Below are positions 35,535-45,962 of a stretch of DNA of 64,000 nt, piece by piece (position 1 is the stretch's first letter; every line of letters begins with the position of its first letter). The DNA comes from Aquirufa rosea. Lineage in GTDB: Bacteria; Bacteroidota; Bacteroidia; Cytophagales; Spirosomataceae. The translations under genes and the position numbers were made by a program. Under the pieces are notes generated by a model. It saw nothing but the letters and a program-made list of their open reading frames with translations. It was not told where the DNA came from and did not search any database. Where the stretch lies: NCBI RefSeq assembly GCF_004118285.1, contig NZ_SDHY01000002.1, forward strand, positions 62,001-126,000, written 5' to 3'.

Positions 35535-37109
35535 GTCCAAGTTATAATGTAATCCCTTATTTTCTCGCTGCGCACGCGCATGTTTGATGATGAGATAGGC
35601 CACATTGATCATATTCCGCAATTCACAGAGTGGAACCGTAATCTTGGATTGTTTATACAGCTCTTCATGTTCCAAATAAATCAATTCCAAGCGGTCATAG
35701 GCGCGTTTTAGTCGACGGTCCGTTCGCACAATACCCACATAATTACTCATAATCGACTCCAATTCACGAGTCATTTCGGTCACTAAAACCATTTCTTCTG
35801 GATTTCTTGTACCCTCATCATTCCAATCAGGTATGCCCGCTGGAATAATTTGTGTACCAAATTCCTGAACCGATTTCTCAAAAGCCCGATGAGCGAAAAC
35901 GATAGCTTCTAACAAAGAATTAGATGCAAGACGGTTGGCTCCATGTAAACCCGTATGGGAACACTCTCCCGCAGCATATAAATGTTCAATATTGGTTTGA
36001 CTGTGTTCATTGACAATAATACCTCCACATAAATAATGTTGACAAGGAACTACCGGAATCATTTCTTCCGACATATCTATTCCCAATTGATCCAGGCAAT
36101 AGTGATAAATCATGGGAAAATGCGCAATGATTTCCGACTTAGGTATATGTCGAGTATCTAAATACACATGGTCAGTTCCGTTCTTCTTCATCTCCGAATC
36201 GATAGCCCGAGCAACAATATCTCTAGGAGCCAGCGACAGTCGTTCATCGTATTTTTCCATGAAGGTGGTTCCATCCAAATTTTTGAGAATACCACCATGT
36301 CCACGCACAGCCTCTGAAATCAAAAAATTTGGTTTTTTACCCGGTTGATAAAGGGCCGTCGGATGAAACTGAATGTATTGCATGCCTTTCACAAAAGCCT
36401 TTGCCCGGTAGGCCATGGCGATTCCATCACCGGTAGCAATGGTTGGATTGGTTGTCGATTGATATACTTGACCAATTCCTCCTGTAGCTAGCAAGGTAGT
36501 TTTACCAATAAAGGTTTCTACCTTTTTAGTCTTTTTATTCAGTACATATACCCCAAAACATTTTTTATGCGGGGTATCCTTAGTTACCTTTTCCCCTAAA
36601 TGATGCTGGGTGATTAGGTCAATGGCGAAATAATGGGTAAAAAAATCAACGCTTGAAAACGACTTTACTTTCTCTAATAAGGCGCGCTCGATTTCATTTC
36701 CAGTGGAATCTTTGTAATGTAATATGCGCTTGTCTGAATGACCGCCCTCTTTGACTAAATCGAAACTTCCATCCGATTTACGGTCAAAATCCGTTCCATA
36801 TGAAATAAGTTCTTTTAATCGTTCAGGTGCTTCCTTCACGACTATTTCAACCACCTGCTGGTCGCTCTCAAAATCTCCTGCCACTAAGGTATCTTGGATG
36901 TGTTTGTCAAAAGAATCCTCCTGATCCCAAACAGCCGCTATACCACCTTGTGCATATTTAGTGTTAGTTTCCTCCGCAACGGTCTTGGTAATCAATGCAA
37001 TTTTGATGGGTTTTTGTTTGTCTTGGAAATACTGAGCTACTTTCACGGTGTAGGATAAACCAGCAATTCCTGAACCCACCACAATAAAATCATACGTAGG
37101 CATATTCAT
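35520..37109 (-). CDS. nadB: L-aspartate oxidase
   Basis: A 529-residue FAD enzyme, first in NAD synthesis: aspartate to iminoaspartate, the substrate of NadA. The FAD motif GSGIAGLSYTVK is at about 12-23. The active-site loop has TKYAQGGIAAVWD, and a family core MQYIQFHPTAL (about 243-253) and GLHGANRLASNSLLEA are present. NadA and NadC are encoded 13 kb away, so the pathway is split. Two possible starts are close (M at 37109 or 37103). Confidence 0.95.
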   Translation of the reverse strand: MNMPTYDFIVVGSGIAGLSYTVKVAQYFQDKQKPIKIALITKTVAEETNTKYAQGGIAAVWDQEDSFDKHIQDTLVAGDFESDQQVVEIVVKEAPERLKELISYGTDFDRKSDGSFDLVKEGGHSDKRILHYKDSTGNEIERALLEKVKSFSSVDFFTHYFAIDLITQHHLGEKVTKDTPHKKCFGVYVLNKKTKKVETFIGKTTLLATGGIGQVYQSTTNPTIATGDGIAMAYRAKAFVKGMQYIQFHPTALYQPGKKPNFLISEAVRGHGGILKNLDGTTFMEKYDERLSLAPRDIVARAIDSEMKKNGTDHVYLDTRHIPKSEIIAHFPMIYHYCLDQLGIDMSEEMIPVVPCQHYLCGGIIVNEHSQTNIEHLYAAGECSHTGLHGANRLASNSLLEAIVFAHRAFEKSVQEFGTQIIPAGIPDWNDEGTRNPEEMVLVTEMTRELESIMSNYVGIVRTDRRLKRAYDRLELIYLEHEELYKQSKITVPLCELRNMINVAYLIIKHARAQRENKGLHYNLDLLNA

Positions 37110-37170
37110 GTCATTCAGAGGCGCAAATTAACCAAAAGCCTATTTAAAACGAAATATTGAATATTAATGT

Positions 37171-37178
37171 TAACTTTG
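37171..37178 (+). promoter_or_regulatory. Candidate -7 box of the coiled-coil gene
   Basis: TAACTTTG is a perfect TAnnTTTG match, 36 nt before the ATG at 37215. A proper -33 was not found. Confidence 0.4.
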
Positions 37179-37214
37179 TCTCTAATTAAACCCTTAAATA
37201 AACATTTCAAGCAA

Positions 37215-38156
37215 ATGGAAAGCTCCAACAACACCTCAAAGATTGCCCTAATTGTATTGGCTGTATTAACAGCTGTATTGGGTGTCTTATATTTCCGGTC
37301 CAACCAACTGACCAAAGAACAGGCCGTCAACATTGAGGAAAAAGCCACTGAATTAGCCAATACTCGAATGAAATTGGATTCAATATCCACACAATTGGAT
37401 GCTAAAATCGAAGAAATTAAAGCTTTAGGTGGACAAGTAAGCGATTTAGAAGCTTTAAAAGTTCAACTAGAACAGGATAAAAACTCCCTTAAGAAAGCCA
37501 ATCATGCTACTATTGCTTCTTATGAGGCTAAAATTAAAGAGTATGATTTAGTGCTGACACAAAAAGATGCAGATATTGCTGAATTGAAGAAACAAAATGG
37601 CATTTTGACGGAAAACAACCAAGTCTTGACTACTCAAAATCAATCTCTAAATACAGAAAACAGTGGATTGAAAAACGAGAACAAAACATTGGCAGATACC
37701 TTATCAGAAGTTACCGCGAAGAACAAAGAGTTAGCAAGAAAAGTAAGTATTGCTGCGGCATTGAAAGCTCAAAATCTACGTGTATTATCGGTCAACGCAA
37801 AAGGTAAAGAAGCCGAAAAATCACGATTCAATGGCAAGAAAATTGAGAAGCTAAAAATCACCTTCAACTTAGCTAGTAATCCTATTACTAAATTGGAGAA
37901 CAAAACCATTTTTGTGCGTGTATTGGATGGCGATGGAGCAATTGTTTCCGACGAGGCAGCTGGTTCAGGTAAGTTCACCCAAGACGGAAAAGAAATGGTG
38001 TACACAGCTAAACAGGTTGTTAGCTACTCCAACAATAACCAAAGCGTAGATGTTTTCTATTCTCGTGGTGGTGTAGCTTATAAGCCAGGTAAATATACCA
38101 TTGAATTGTATTCAGAAGGTTTTGCTATTGGCTCAGGAGGATTTGAAGTAAAGTAA
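37215..38156 (+). CDS. Single-TM coiled-coil protein
   Basis: 313 residues from ATG 37215. One N-terminal TM helix (about 10-28) anchors a long coiled coil (about 35-190) rich in Lys, Glu, Asn and Leu, followed by a C-terminal beta domain (about 195-313) ending in GGFEVK. This layout, cytoplasmic N-terminus with a large outside coiled coil, is common in Bacteroidota proteins of unknown function. No enzymatic motif is seen. A terminator follows. Confidence 0.75.
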   Translation: MESSNNTSKIALIVLAVLTAVLGVLYFRSNQLTKEQAVNIEEKATELANTRMKLDSISTQLDAKIEEIKALGGQVSDLEALKVQLEQDKNSLKKANHATIASYEAKIKEYDLVLTQKDADIAELKKQNGILTENNQVLTTQNQSLNTENSGLKNENKTLADTLSEVTAKNKELARKVSIAAALKAQNLRVLSVNAKGKEAEKSRFNGKKIEKLKITFNLASNPITKLENKTIFVRVLDGDGAIVSDEAAGSGKFTQDGKEMVYTAKQVVSYSNNNQSVDVFYSRGGVAYKPGKYTIELYSEGFAIGSGGFEVK

Positions 38157-38184
38157 GGATTTTCAATTTTTATATTGTTGAAAG

Positions 38185-38213
38185 AAGGAACTGCGAAAGT
38201 GGTTCCTTTTTTA
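38185..38213 (+). terminator. Terminator of the coiled-coil gene
   Basis: AAGGAAC (38185-38191) pairs with GTTCCTT (38202-38208), and the loop can close further by one or two pairs. Seven T follow (38207-38213). Confidence 0.8.
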
Positions 38214-38343
38214 TTGGAAAATAGAGAATTATTTGTGTCTTGTCCAGATGTAGGTTGAATTGGGTTCATTGATTATTCATTTTAAATATAGAATATACAG
38301 GATATGAAAAAATAGCCTTAAAATTCTACTTGCTACATTAATT

Positions 38344-41300
38344 TCACTTCCCAAACAGCTTATTAAAGCTACGATTGTAGAGTAAACTAGCTCCTAAAGT
38401 TTGATTGATTTGGTAGGAGTTCAAAGAACCTAATAGCGTCGTCTGGACGTTGCGGTTATAGGTTTTTAGACGAAGAGAACCGTCTCTTTTGACAAAATAT
38501 TCCAAAGCCCAATCTCCCAATAAAATCAGTGGACTGGTCTGATTTCGGGCATCGGTAAAGCCTCCACTGCGAGTAATTCGTAGGCGATCGTTGACATTAT
38601 AAGAAGCTCTCAATTGTAAATTGGACAAGATATCCTGATTCAAATTTCCTCCTCCCAAATACACGTCGATATTCAAATCCTTATTTATCTGCGAGGCCAA
38701 ATTGCTTAATTGGTTAGAAAGCATTTCCGTGAAATTCCCCACCAAATTACCCAGCGCAATACCACTGCCTCCAAATGGGGAAACCAATTGACCAAACAAC
38801 AACACATTGGAAACTTGTCGGGTCAACTCCTGCTCATCCGTTTTAATTCGGTTCGTAAAAGCAGTAACGGCCCCATTCAAATGCACGTCTTTAGGATAAT
38901 CACGAATACCTATGTCAAAACCAATATTGGGCGACAATAATCGGTTTTGTAAATTAATAGTCACATCCACTGGATAACGTCTTTTAAACTCAGGCAAATT
39001 CGATTTGTTGGTCGTATCCAATAAAATGGGAAATAAGGAGGCGTATTGCGTGTAAATAGCCTTGATATTAACATTCGCTTCTAAGGGATCTCCTGTCCAG
39101 GAAATCTTGGAACCTCGCTGAATAGAAAAGCGCTTATTGATCAAGTTTTGCAAGGTAAAGGTATAATCTCCCTGATCGATGGCATAATCACCAATCATCC
39201 TGAACTGCCCTTTTTTATCCAAAGTCATATTGATACCACCGGTGCCATATATCCGCATCAGGTCTCCTTTCTTCTTGTCGATCTGAACCTCGCCATATGC
39301 CTCAGGAGTAAAGGCCAAATCCAAATCTAAACTGATTCCTCCTTCCTTCAATTTAGATGTCAAAGGCTGGGTTAAAGCATTGATATCCGCTTGCAAAGAT
39401 TTACTGAAAAACTCATAATCTTCTTCATTATCAGAACTGCTTTCTCGGTCCAAAGGAATGTACAATCTGGTTCCTTTTTCACTCTTTAAATCAGCCGTAA
39501 TCAATAAGTCGTTTACCGTTCCTCTGATAGACAAGGGCCCAGATGCATAGCCTATTCCATAGTAAAATGAAGTGGGGTCACGCTGTGTATTCAAAATTTT
39601 AAAGCGATTCAAATTGCCCTCAATATTCATTTCGTAAGGACTGCCTACTGGGAAATTAAAGTTGGCATTCAGCTTTGCCGTATTTCCCTCAGGGTCTGTA
39701 ATCTTCCAATTTCGACCAATAATCTGTCTAGTTTTAAAAACGACAGTATCTGAAAATGCCATACTGGTCTTCAAGTAATCAAAAAATAGTTTGGCTTTTT
39801 GAACCACAATTTTACCCTGAATATCGGGTTCCTCAAAAGTACCACGAACCAATAATTTACCCGAAGCATCCCCTGCCAAACCGGAGAATACCCCTTGTGT
39901 GAATGGCTCCAAAATACTCAAGTTTGTCTTGTTGAGTTCCGCCGTAATATCCAATTTATTTTTCGTCTCAAAGGGTTTATATTGACCATCTACCTCCAAA
40001 ACGGATTCACCTAATCGGTTAAGATGGTAATTCAAATCCATGGTTTTTAAATCCGCATTATAGGTACCCACTCCCTGAAGATTTCCGATATAAAAAGAAT
40101 TCAAACGCAAAGAATCTAGCAACAGCCATGTATCCAATCGGGTATGTTGGTACCAATCTTGAATGTTGATTTCTGCATTAAGTTCTCCTTGTACTTTCCA
40201 AGAAAACAAAGGAGCTAAAGTTCCCAATTGAAACTTATTAGCCCGCAATCTCAGCGTCTCCGTCGAGTCCATGGACAGGCTTCCTTGTAGAGCAATGGAC
40301 TGTTTTTGATTGGATATCAGGAAGTGCTCTGCATGCAATTCTTTTCCCTGAATGGATATTTTATTTTCTGGGTCAACGGCCCAATCTTGCCCCAAAATAC
40401 GCAGGTAGGTATCCCTAAAACGCAAGGAAAGTCCATCTTTTTCAAAGCGCCAAATACCTCCCAAATGAGCTGAATTTTCATCTCCTTGCTGTTTGAAATC
40501 CAGCTCAAAATTGATTCGATCCTGGTCCCAAAGCCCATCCAATTTGAGGTTTTCGGTGGGTGTCAAAAAGTTTAATTGTTGCTTTCTCGATTGAAAAACC
40601 AAGCTACTCGACACTTCCGGTCCACCCAAAAACTTAGAGCTTTGAAAAGAAAAGATGGACTGGTAAAATTTATAACCACCCAAAACTACCGTGTCTGGGT
40701 AGGACTCCAAACTCAAGGAAACTGAACGGCCCTTGTTAACACTGCCCGAAAATACCGTGTTTTTGGCTAGATCAATAGTAGGAAACCAGCGCGATAAAAT
40801 AGGCTTGACATCATGGCAAATGATAGTGAAATCAGAACCGTATTTGCGACTCGTTTCATGGGCCTTGGAGGCATAATAGGTGGCCCGCTCACTTTCATTT
40901 TTGGTAAAATACAGGGTATATTCTTCCCACAGTTGACTCAAATCTTTTTGCAGTTGAGAGGGCACAAAATCACCTTCAGCCTCCAAAGAAATCATATCGG
41001 AATTCAATCGATAGTGTCTTTTAAGACCTCTTAAATCAGAACTGAATGTGAGCAGATGAATGGGTAAATCCATCTTCTTGGGAGTACCCAAAATAGCTTC
41101 TGAAAACGTAGCTCTTCCCTCCAAATCATCCCAATCATTCATAGCAATATTGACTTGAAAATCACTCACTAATTGCATCGGTGAATCGGTCAATTTTAAT
41201 CTTCCAAGGTCTGCGTGATCTATACGGCCTTCGAGATTATAGACAGGTTTTTCTTGTCTCAAATTGATTTCCCCAGTCATTTGAACCAGCAAATTACTGT

Positions 41301-42804
41301 CCTTCACCGAAACCAAACCCTTAAACAATTGCCTTTGTAAATTTCCCTTTAAACTAACTCGACGGTAGGCATAACGATTGACATTGATTTCCGATACTTG
41401 ACCATCAAAATCCACTTTGGCAGAATTACTAGAAAACCCTGAACCCTTCACCTGAGCTTCCAAATCAACCGTTCCTAAATACTGCTCTAAACTGAAAAGT
41501 TTACCTAATTTAAATTTCTTTAATTTTAGTTTTCCTTGGTATTTAGAAAGTGCCGAGGAGTCGCTCAGGTTCATCGCCACATCCCCCTCTAAATAGCCTA
41601 AACCTGTATTTAATTTGCCTGATGTACTGAAATTCTTGTTCGTTCCATTGAACTTACCCCCAAAGGAAACTGGGCCTAATATGTTCATTTTTTCAATGGC
41701 CGACTTCGACAAAAATACCTGTAAATCCTGAGGATGGAAGAGGGAATTGACCATGTCAAAATCCATGATGGTCTTATCGATTTCAGGTAAACCCTTAAAG
41801 CTAAAATCGCCTCGTAAAACGCTTTTCGTACCAAAGGCCATTTCAAAATTTCGTAAATTTAACTGGGCCACAGGGCCCTCCAAATTACCTTTCAATTTGT
41901 ATAAACCTTTGTATTGGTACATATCCGACACAAATCTACCTAAGTCCTCCCCTCGGACCAGACTATTATCGAAATAGGCCTTCATCCGCACTTTTTTGTT
42001 CCAATCCTTAAAATCCTTTGTGCTTTGATAATCAAAAACAATTTGATTTTTTATCTGGGAATCGTTAAAAAATAGGTTCAATTGATCAAAACGCATTTGC
42101 TTGTCGGCATACATGAACCTGGTATCCAAAGACTTGATATTCAATCCACTAACTGGATCAAATGCCTTTAAACCTTCCGCTTGTAATCCTATGGTATCTC
42201 CCAACACATAAAAATTCTTGATTTTGGCATGGATATGCGTAAAAATGATGTGATTCAAATCAAAATGCTTAGCACTGGCCTCACTCTTAATTTGCTGATC
42301 ATCTAACATAAAGGAGCCATTCACTACCTCAGCATCCAAGATTTCAAATTTGGAACTTGGACCGGTACTCGGACCGGGATTTAACCAACGGTCAATTCTG
42401 AAAATGAACTCATCCAAATTCATTTTACCGGTTTTTTTCTCGTAAATCAGGTGAACTTTAGGCTTATACAAACGTGCATAATCTAAATGGGTATTGCCCA
42501 CTTTAAATACTAAATCAGAGAGGCTGAAATTGACATCCAATCGCTCCATATGAATCATTTCTTTACCCCAAGGGTCTTTTACTCGAAGATCCCAAAAGCT
42601 GATTTCATCGAAAAATTTCAACTGAATGGCGCGAACCGAAATGGGATAACCGATGGCTTTTTCAATTTTCGGTGCAAAATACTGGGCAAGAAGGGTTTGA
42701 TTGGCGGGAACGCGAAGTAATAAAACAACTAAAAAAAACAACAAAAAAATGCCCACCAAACCGTAAAGAATGGATTTAGCGAAGATTTTTGTTGCTTTAA
42801 TCAT
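38344..42804 (-). CDS. TamB-like translocation and assembly module protein
   Basis: A 1486-residue AsmA/TamB-family protein. One N-terminal TM anchor (about 13-35) is followed by long repetitive beta-groove repeats, and the C-terminal TamB (DUF490) domain ends with LLGDWALEYFVKRDGSLRLKTYN. Such proteins bridge inner and outer membrane and are thought to move phospholipids or to help outer-membrane protein assembly. No adjacent tamA-like gene is visible. The length is normal for Bacteroidota. Divergent from tsaD. Confidence 0.9.
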   Translation of the reverse strand: MIKATKIFAKSILYGLVGIFLLFFLVVLLLRVPANQTLLAQYFAPKIEKAIGYPISVRAIQLKFFDEISFWDLRVKDPWGKEMIHMERLDVNFSLSDLVFKVGNTHLDYARLYKPKVHLIYEKKTGKMNLDEFIFRIDRWLNPGPSTGPSSKFEILDAEVVNGSFMLDDQQIKSEASAKHFDLNHIIFTHIHAKIKNFYVLGDTIGLQAEGLKAFDPVSGLNIKSLDTRFMYADKQMRFDQLNLFFNDSQIKNQIVFDYQSTKDFKDWNKKVRMKAYFDNSLVRGEDLGRFVSDMYQYKGLYKLKGNLEGPVAQLNLRNFEMAFGTKSVLRGDFSFKGLPEIDKTIMDFDMVNSLFHPQDLQVFLSKSAIEKMNILGPVSFGGKFNGTNKNFSTSGKLNTGLGYLEGDVAMNLSDSSALSKYQGKLKLKKFKLGKLFSLEQYLGTVDLEAQVKGSGFSSNSAKVDFDGQVSEINVNRYAYRRVSLKGNLQRQLFKGLVSVKDSNLLVQMTGEINLRQEKPVYNLEGRIDHADLGRLKLTDSPMQLVSDFQVNIAMNDWDDLEGRATFSEAILGTPKKMDLPIHLLTFSSDLRGLKRHYRLNSDMISLEAEGDFVPSQLQKDLSQLWEEYTLYFTKNESERATYYASKAHETSRKYGSDFTIICHDVKPILSRWFPTIDLAKNTVFSGSVNKGRSVSLSLESYPDTVVLGGYKFYQSIFSFQSSKFLGGPEVSSSLVFQSRKQQLNFLTPTENLKLDGLWDQDRINFELDFKQQGDENSAHLGGIWRFEKDGLSLRFRDTYLRILGQDWAVDPENKISIQGKELHAEHFLISNQKQSIALQGSLSMDSTETLRLRANKFQLGTLAPLFSWKVQGELNAEINIQDWYQHTRLDTWLLLDSLRLNSFYIGNLQGVGTYNADLKTMDLNYHLNRLGESVLEVDGQYKPFETKNKLDITAELNKTNLSILEPFTQGVFSGLAGDASGKLLVRGTFEEPDIQGKIVVQKAKLFFDYLKTSMAFSDTVVFKTRQIIGRNWKITDPEGNTAKLNANFNFPVGSPYEMNIEGNLNRFKILNTQRDPTSFYYGIGYASGPLSIRGTVNDLLITADLKSEKGTRLYIPLDRESSSDNEEDYEFFSKSLQADINALTQPLTSKLKEGGISLDLDLAFTPEAYGEVQIDKKKGDLMRIYGTGGINMTLDKKGQFRMIGDYAIDQGDYTFTLQNLINKRFSIQRGSKISWTGDPLEANVNIKAIYTQYASLFPILLDTTNKSNLPEFKRRYPVDVTINLQNRLLSPNIGFDIGIRDYPKDVHLNGAVTAFTNRIKTDEQELTRQVSNVLLFGQLVSPFGGSGIALGNLVGNFTEMLSNQLSNLASQINKDLNIDVYLGGGNLNQDILSNLQLRASYNVNDRLRITRSGGFTDARNQTSPLILLGDWALEYFVKRDGSLRLKTYNRNVQTTLLGSLNSYQINQTLGASLLYNRSFNKLFGK

Positions 42805-42848
42805 ATTTTCTTTTTCAGAAAAACCAACGATTACGGCATATTTTGCCT

Positions 42849-42856
42849 TATTTTTG
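42849..42856 (+). promoter_or_regulatory. Candidate -7 box of tsaD
   Basis: TATTTTTG is a perfect TAnnTTTG match, 17 nt before the tsaD ATG. No -33 box is evident. Confidence 0.45.
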
Positions 42857-42873
42857 CGGAGTTTTTATTCCCT

Positions 42874-43872
42874 ATGAATCTACTGGCTATTGAATCTTCT
42901 TGTGACGAAACCTCCGCTGCCATTATGGTAAACGGTGAACTTCAGTCCAACATTGTATCTACCCAACTTATCCATACTCAATGGGGTGGAGTAGTACCGG
43001 AATTGGCCAGTAGAGCTCATCAAAAATCTATCATTCCGGTCGTTCACGAGGCTCTGCAAAAAGCAAATATAAACAAAAATGAACTGAATGCCATTGCCTT
43101 TACACGTGGGCCGGGTTTATTAGGTGCCTTGCTGGTGGGGACCTCCTTCGCCAAAGCTTTAGCGCTTAGTCTAAACATCCCGCTCATTGAGGTAAATCAC
43201 ATGGAAGCGCATGTCTTGGCTCATTTTATTGAGGATCCAAAACCGACTTTCCCTTTCCTTTGCCTCACCGTGAGTGGTGGACACACGCAACTGGTTTGGG
43301 TGAAAAGTGCCTTGGAAATGGAAGTCATTGGGGAAACACAAGATGATGCCGTAGGCGAGGCTTTTGATAAGACGGCCAAACTTCTTGGACTACCCTATCC
43401 AGGTGGGCCCATGATTGATAAACTAGCCAAAGAGGGTAATCCCGACCGTTTCCCTTTTCCCATGGGTGAAATGCCCAGATTGGACTTTTCTTTTTCAGGC
43501 ATCAAAACCGCCATTCTCTATTTTTTACAAAAAGAGCAAAAAAATAATCCTCAATTCATCGAAGAAAACAAAGCTGATATTTGTGCCTCCGTTCAAAAAA
43601 CTTTGATTGATATTTTGCTTCGAAAGGTTAAAAAAGCCATGAAAGAAAAGAATTGCCAACAAATTGCTATTGCTGGTGGGGTGGCAGCCAATTCAGGCTT
43701 GAGAAATGGCATACAGACATTAGGAGAACAACAGGGCTGGGATGTATTCATTCCTGCCTTCACCTATTGCACAGATAATGCAGGGATGATAGCCATGGCC
43801 GCACATTTCAAAGCTGAAGCGGGAATATTTTGCGGACAAGACGTAAGTCCTTTGCCTAGGATGGCCATGTAA
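42874..43872 (+). CDS. tsaD: tRNA threonylcarbamoyladenosine transferase TsaD
   Basis: A 332-residue ATPase of the Kae1/TsaD family that modifies A37 in ANN-decoding tRNAs. The metal histidines are in NHMEAHVLAH (about 109-118), and the ATP site segments GPGLLGALLVG and SGGHTQL are intact. IAIAGGVAANSGLR and YCTDNAGMIA are present near the C-terminus. The length is typical. Confidence 0.96.
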   Translation: MNLLAIESSCDETSAAIMVNGELQSNIVSTQLIHTQWGGVVPELASRAHQKSIIPVVHEALQKANINKNELNAIAFTRGPGLLGALLVGTSFAKALALSLNIPLIEVNHMEAHVLAHFIEDPKPTFPFLCLTVSGGHTQLVWVKSALEMEVIGETQDDAVGEAFDKTAKLLGLPYPGGPMIDKLAKEGNPDRFPFPMGEMPRLDFSFSGIKTAILYFLQKEQKNNPQFIEENKADICASVQKTLIDILLRKVKKAMKEKNCQQIAIAGGVAANSGLRNGIQTLGEQQGWDVFIPAFTYCTDNAGMIAMAAHFKAEAGIFCGQDVSPLPRMAM

Positions 43873-43999
43873 ATGGTGAATGGTGAATGGTAAATGGTAA
43901 ATGGTGAATGGTGAATGATATCTTATTGTATTTCAGTCAATTACAATTCACAACTTGCCATTTATAATTTATAATTTACAATTTACCATTCACCATTCA
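43873..43999. repeat. Tandem and inverted repeats between convergent genes
   Basis: The left side has six or more near-perfect 7-bp units ATGGTRA (43874-43918). The right side (about 43960-44013) has complementary units TTTACCATTCACCATTC with AATTTATAATTTACA. The arms can fold back on each other. The same AATTTATAATTTACA core is found at 52585-52606. Confidence 0.75.
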
Positions 44000-44656
44000 T
44001 CATTTACCATTCCTAACCATTTCTTTCATCGCATTCCAAAAAGCTAATTTTAGTGGCTTCTCAGAATCTTTTAAGCTAGAAATTAGTCTAGGAAAATAAA
44101 ATACTGATTTGTTGGCTATGGACTTGATTTGAGCTTCTACCAAGGTCTCTTTCCAAGCTGGTGCTTGTTCCCCTAAAAACAGGTAATAACTCGCCTGGGT
44201 TTCACGCACTAATTCCTCCACGCTCATATCTTCTACTGGCTCAAGTACTTGCCAATCCGCTGTTGATAAAGAGACCGGGGCAGCAGACAAGACCAATTGT
44301 AGGCGCTCTTTTTCGGTGGCATTAATTTTACCCACAATGAGTAATTGACAAGTAATGGATGCTAGGTTGGGGCGCTCGGATGAATTGCTTGGCTTGGTCA
44401 CTTTTTCCTCATCCATCAAGCTAGCCTGCAAACCTGGGCCTTGTGGTTCTTTTACTTTAGATTCTTCCCTAATATTGAGTGGTTCGACCGGCGAATCTGG
44501 AATAGAAGGTTTTGCCTCCTGCTCAGGCTGGACTTCTTGCTTCTCCATCACCACAGGAGAATCGGCTTCGGATGGTTGGCTTGAGCGATCCGCTGGTATC
44601 CAGTAAATCTCGTCGAACTTATACAATTCTGCCAAGTCTATTCTATCCGAAGCCAT
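44000..44656 (-). CDS. Unknown acidic protein with a linker
   Basis: 218 residues from ATG 44656 (an ORF start at 44689 would overlap purA). The N-terminus (about 1-20) is followed by a Glu/Pro/Ser-rich linker (about 30-110), and a globular alpha/beta part (110-218) follows with CQLLIVGKINATEKER near its start. I do not recognise a family. It lies 5 bp after purA and ends a probable operon (M16, ispF, relA/spoT, fur, purA). Confidence 0.6.
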   Translation of the reverse strand: MASDRIDLAELYKFDEIYWIPADRSSQPSEADSPVVMEKQEVQPEQEAKPSIPDSPVEPLNIREESKVKEPQGPGLQASLMDEEKVTKPSNSSERPNLASITCQLLIVGKINATEKERLQLVLSAAPVSLSTADWQVLEPVEDMSVEELVRETQASYYLFLGEQAPAWKETLVEAQIKSIANKSVFYFPRLISSLKDSEKPLKLAFWNAMKEMVRNGK

Positions 44657-44661
44657 CCTGT

Positions 44662-45942
44662 TTATGCTAAAGATCCCCTCAAAACGCAAGCTTCACGGTC
44701 AGGACCAGTTGAGATGAAGTTGATAGGTAAATTTAAATGCTTCTCTAAGAAAGCGATGTAATTCGTCAATTCAGCCGGCAACTCGTTAAAATCACGCATG
44801 CCCTCTAAACTGCAATGCCACCCTGGTAAGGTAGAATATATAGGCTTCACCTTGATATCAGTAATCTCAAATGGAATTTGATCCGTCACTGTACCATCTG
44901 GCATTTCGTAGGCTGTACAAACCTGAATTTCTTCGAAAATATTCAAGACATCTGCCTTCATCATGATTAATTGAGTCACCCCATTGATCATCATGGCATA
45001 TTTTAAGGCAGGTAAATCAATCCAACCACATCTACGTGGACGGCCAGTAGTAGAGCCAAATTCACGACCTTCCTGACGCATCGCCTCTCCTACCTCATCT
45101 TCTAATTCTGTTGGGAATGGACCAGAACCCACACGAGTAGCATAAGCCTTAAAAATACCATATACCTCTCCAATGTTCTTAGGTGCAACTCCCAAACCTG
45201 TGCAGGCACCTGCCGTAACGGTATTGGAAGAAGTCACAAATGGATAAGAACCAAAATCCACATCCAACAAGGAACCTTGTGCCCCTTCAGCTAAAATAGT
45301 CTTACCTTCCGTGATGGCATGATTAACAGAATACTCCGAATCCACCAATGGGAATTGCTTCATGAAGTCTACTGCCTCAAAAAAAGCAGCTTCAGCCTCC
45401 GCCAGATCATATTCGTATTGATACACGTCTAAAATCGCTTTGTGGCGATCAACTAACGCTTTGTATTTTTCAGGAAAATTAGGAGAAATCATATCACCCA
45501 CGCGTAGCCCTTGACGGGATATTTTATCGGTATACGTAGGACCTATGCCCTTTAATGTCGAACCAATTTTTTCCTTTCCCTTGGCCAGTTCATAAGCAGC
45601 ATCCAATAGTCGGTGAGTAGGCAAAATGATGGAAGCCTTTTTAGAAATTTCCAGGTTTTTCTTCAAATCTAAATTGAAATGAGCCAAGCCTTCGATTTCC
45701 TTTTTGAAAATAATGGGATCTAAAACCACCCCATTTCCGATAATATTTTGAACTTCCTGACGGAATATACCCGATGGAATCTGATGCAATACATGCTTAA
45801 AACCATCAAATTCCAAGGTATGACCTGCATTGGGTCCTCCTTGAAATCTTGCCACAACCTGATAACGGGGCGCCAAAACGTCCACAATCTTTCCCTTTCC
45901 TTCATCCCCCCACTGTAAGCCTAATAATACATCAACTGCCAT
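44662..45942 (-). CDS. purA: Adenylosuccinate synthetase
   Basis: A 426-residue GTP-dependent enzyme that joins IMP and aspartate, the first committed step to AMP. The P-loop GLQWGDEGKGK is at residues 8-18, followed by NAGHTLEFDG and QGSLLDVDFGSYPFVTSSN in the active-site region. The length and order are standard. It sits between fur and the unknown gene. Confidence 0.97.
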   Translation of the reverse strand: MAVDVLLGLQWGDEGKGKIVDVLAPRYQVVARFQGGPNAGHTLEFDGFKHVLHQIPSGIFRQEVQNIIGNGVVLDPIIFKKEIEGLAHFNLDLKKNLEISKKASIILPTHRLLDAAYELAKGKEKIGSTLKGIGPTYTDKISRQGLRVGDMISPNFPEKYKALVDRHKAILDVYQYEYDLAEAEAAFFEAVDFMKQFPLVDSEYSVNHAITEGKTILAEGAQGSLLDVDFGSYPFVTSSNTVTAGACTGLGVAPKNIGEVYGIFKAYATRVGSGPFPTELEDEVGEAMRQEGREFGSTTGRPRRCGWIDLPALKYAMMINGVTQLIMMKADVLNIFEEIQVCTAYEMPDGTVTDQIPFEITDIKVKPIYSTLPGWHCSLEGMRDFNELPAELTNYIAFLEKHLNLPINFISTGPDREACVLRGSLA

Positions 45943-45962
45943 AAAAACTATTTTTAAATCTT

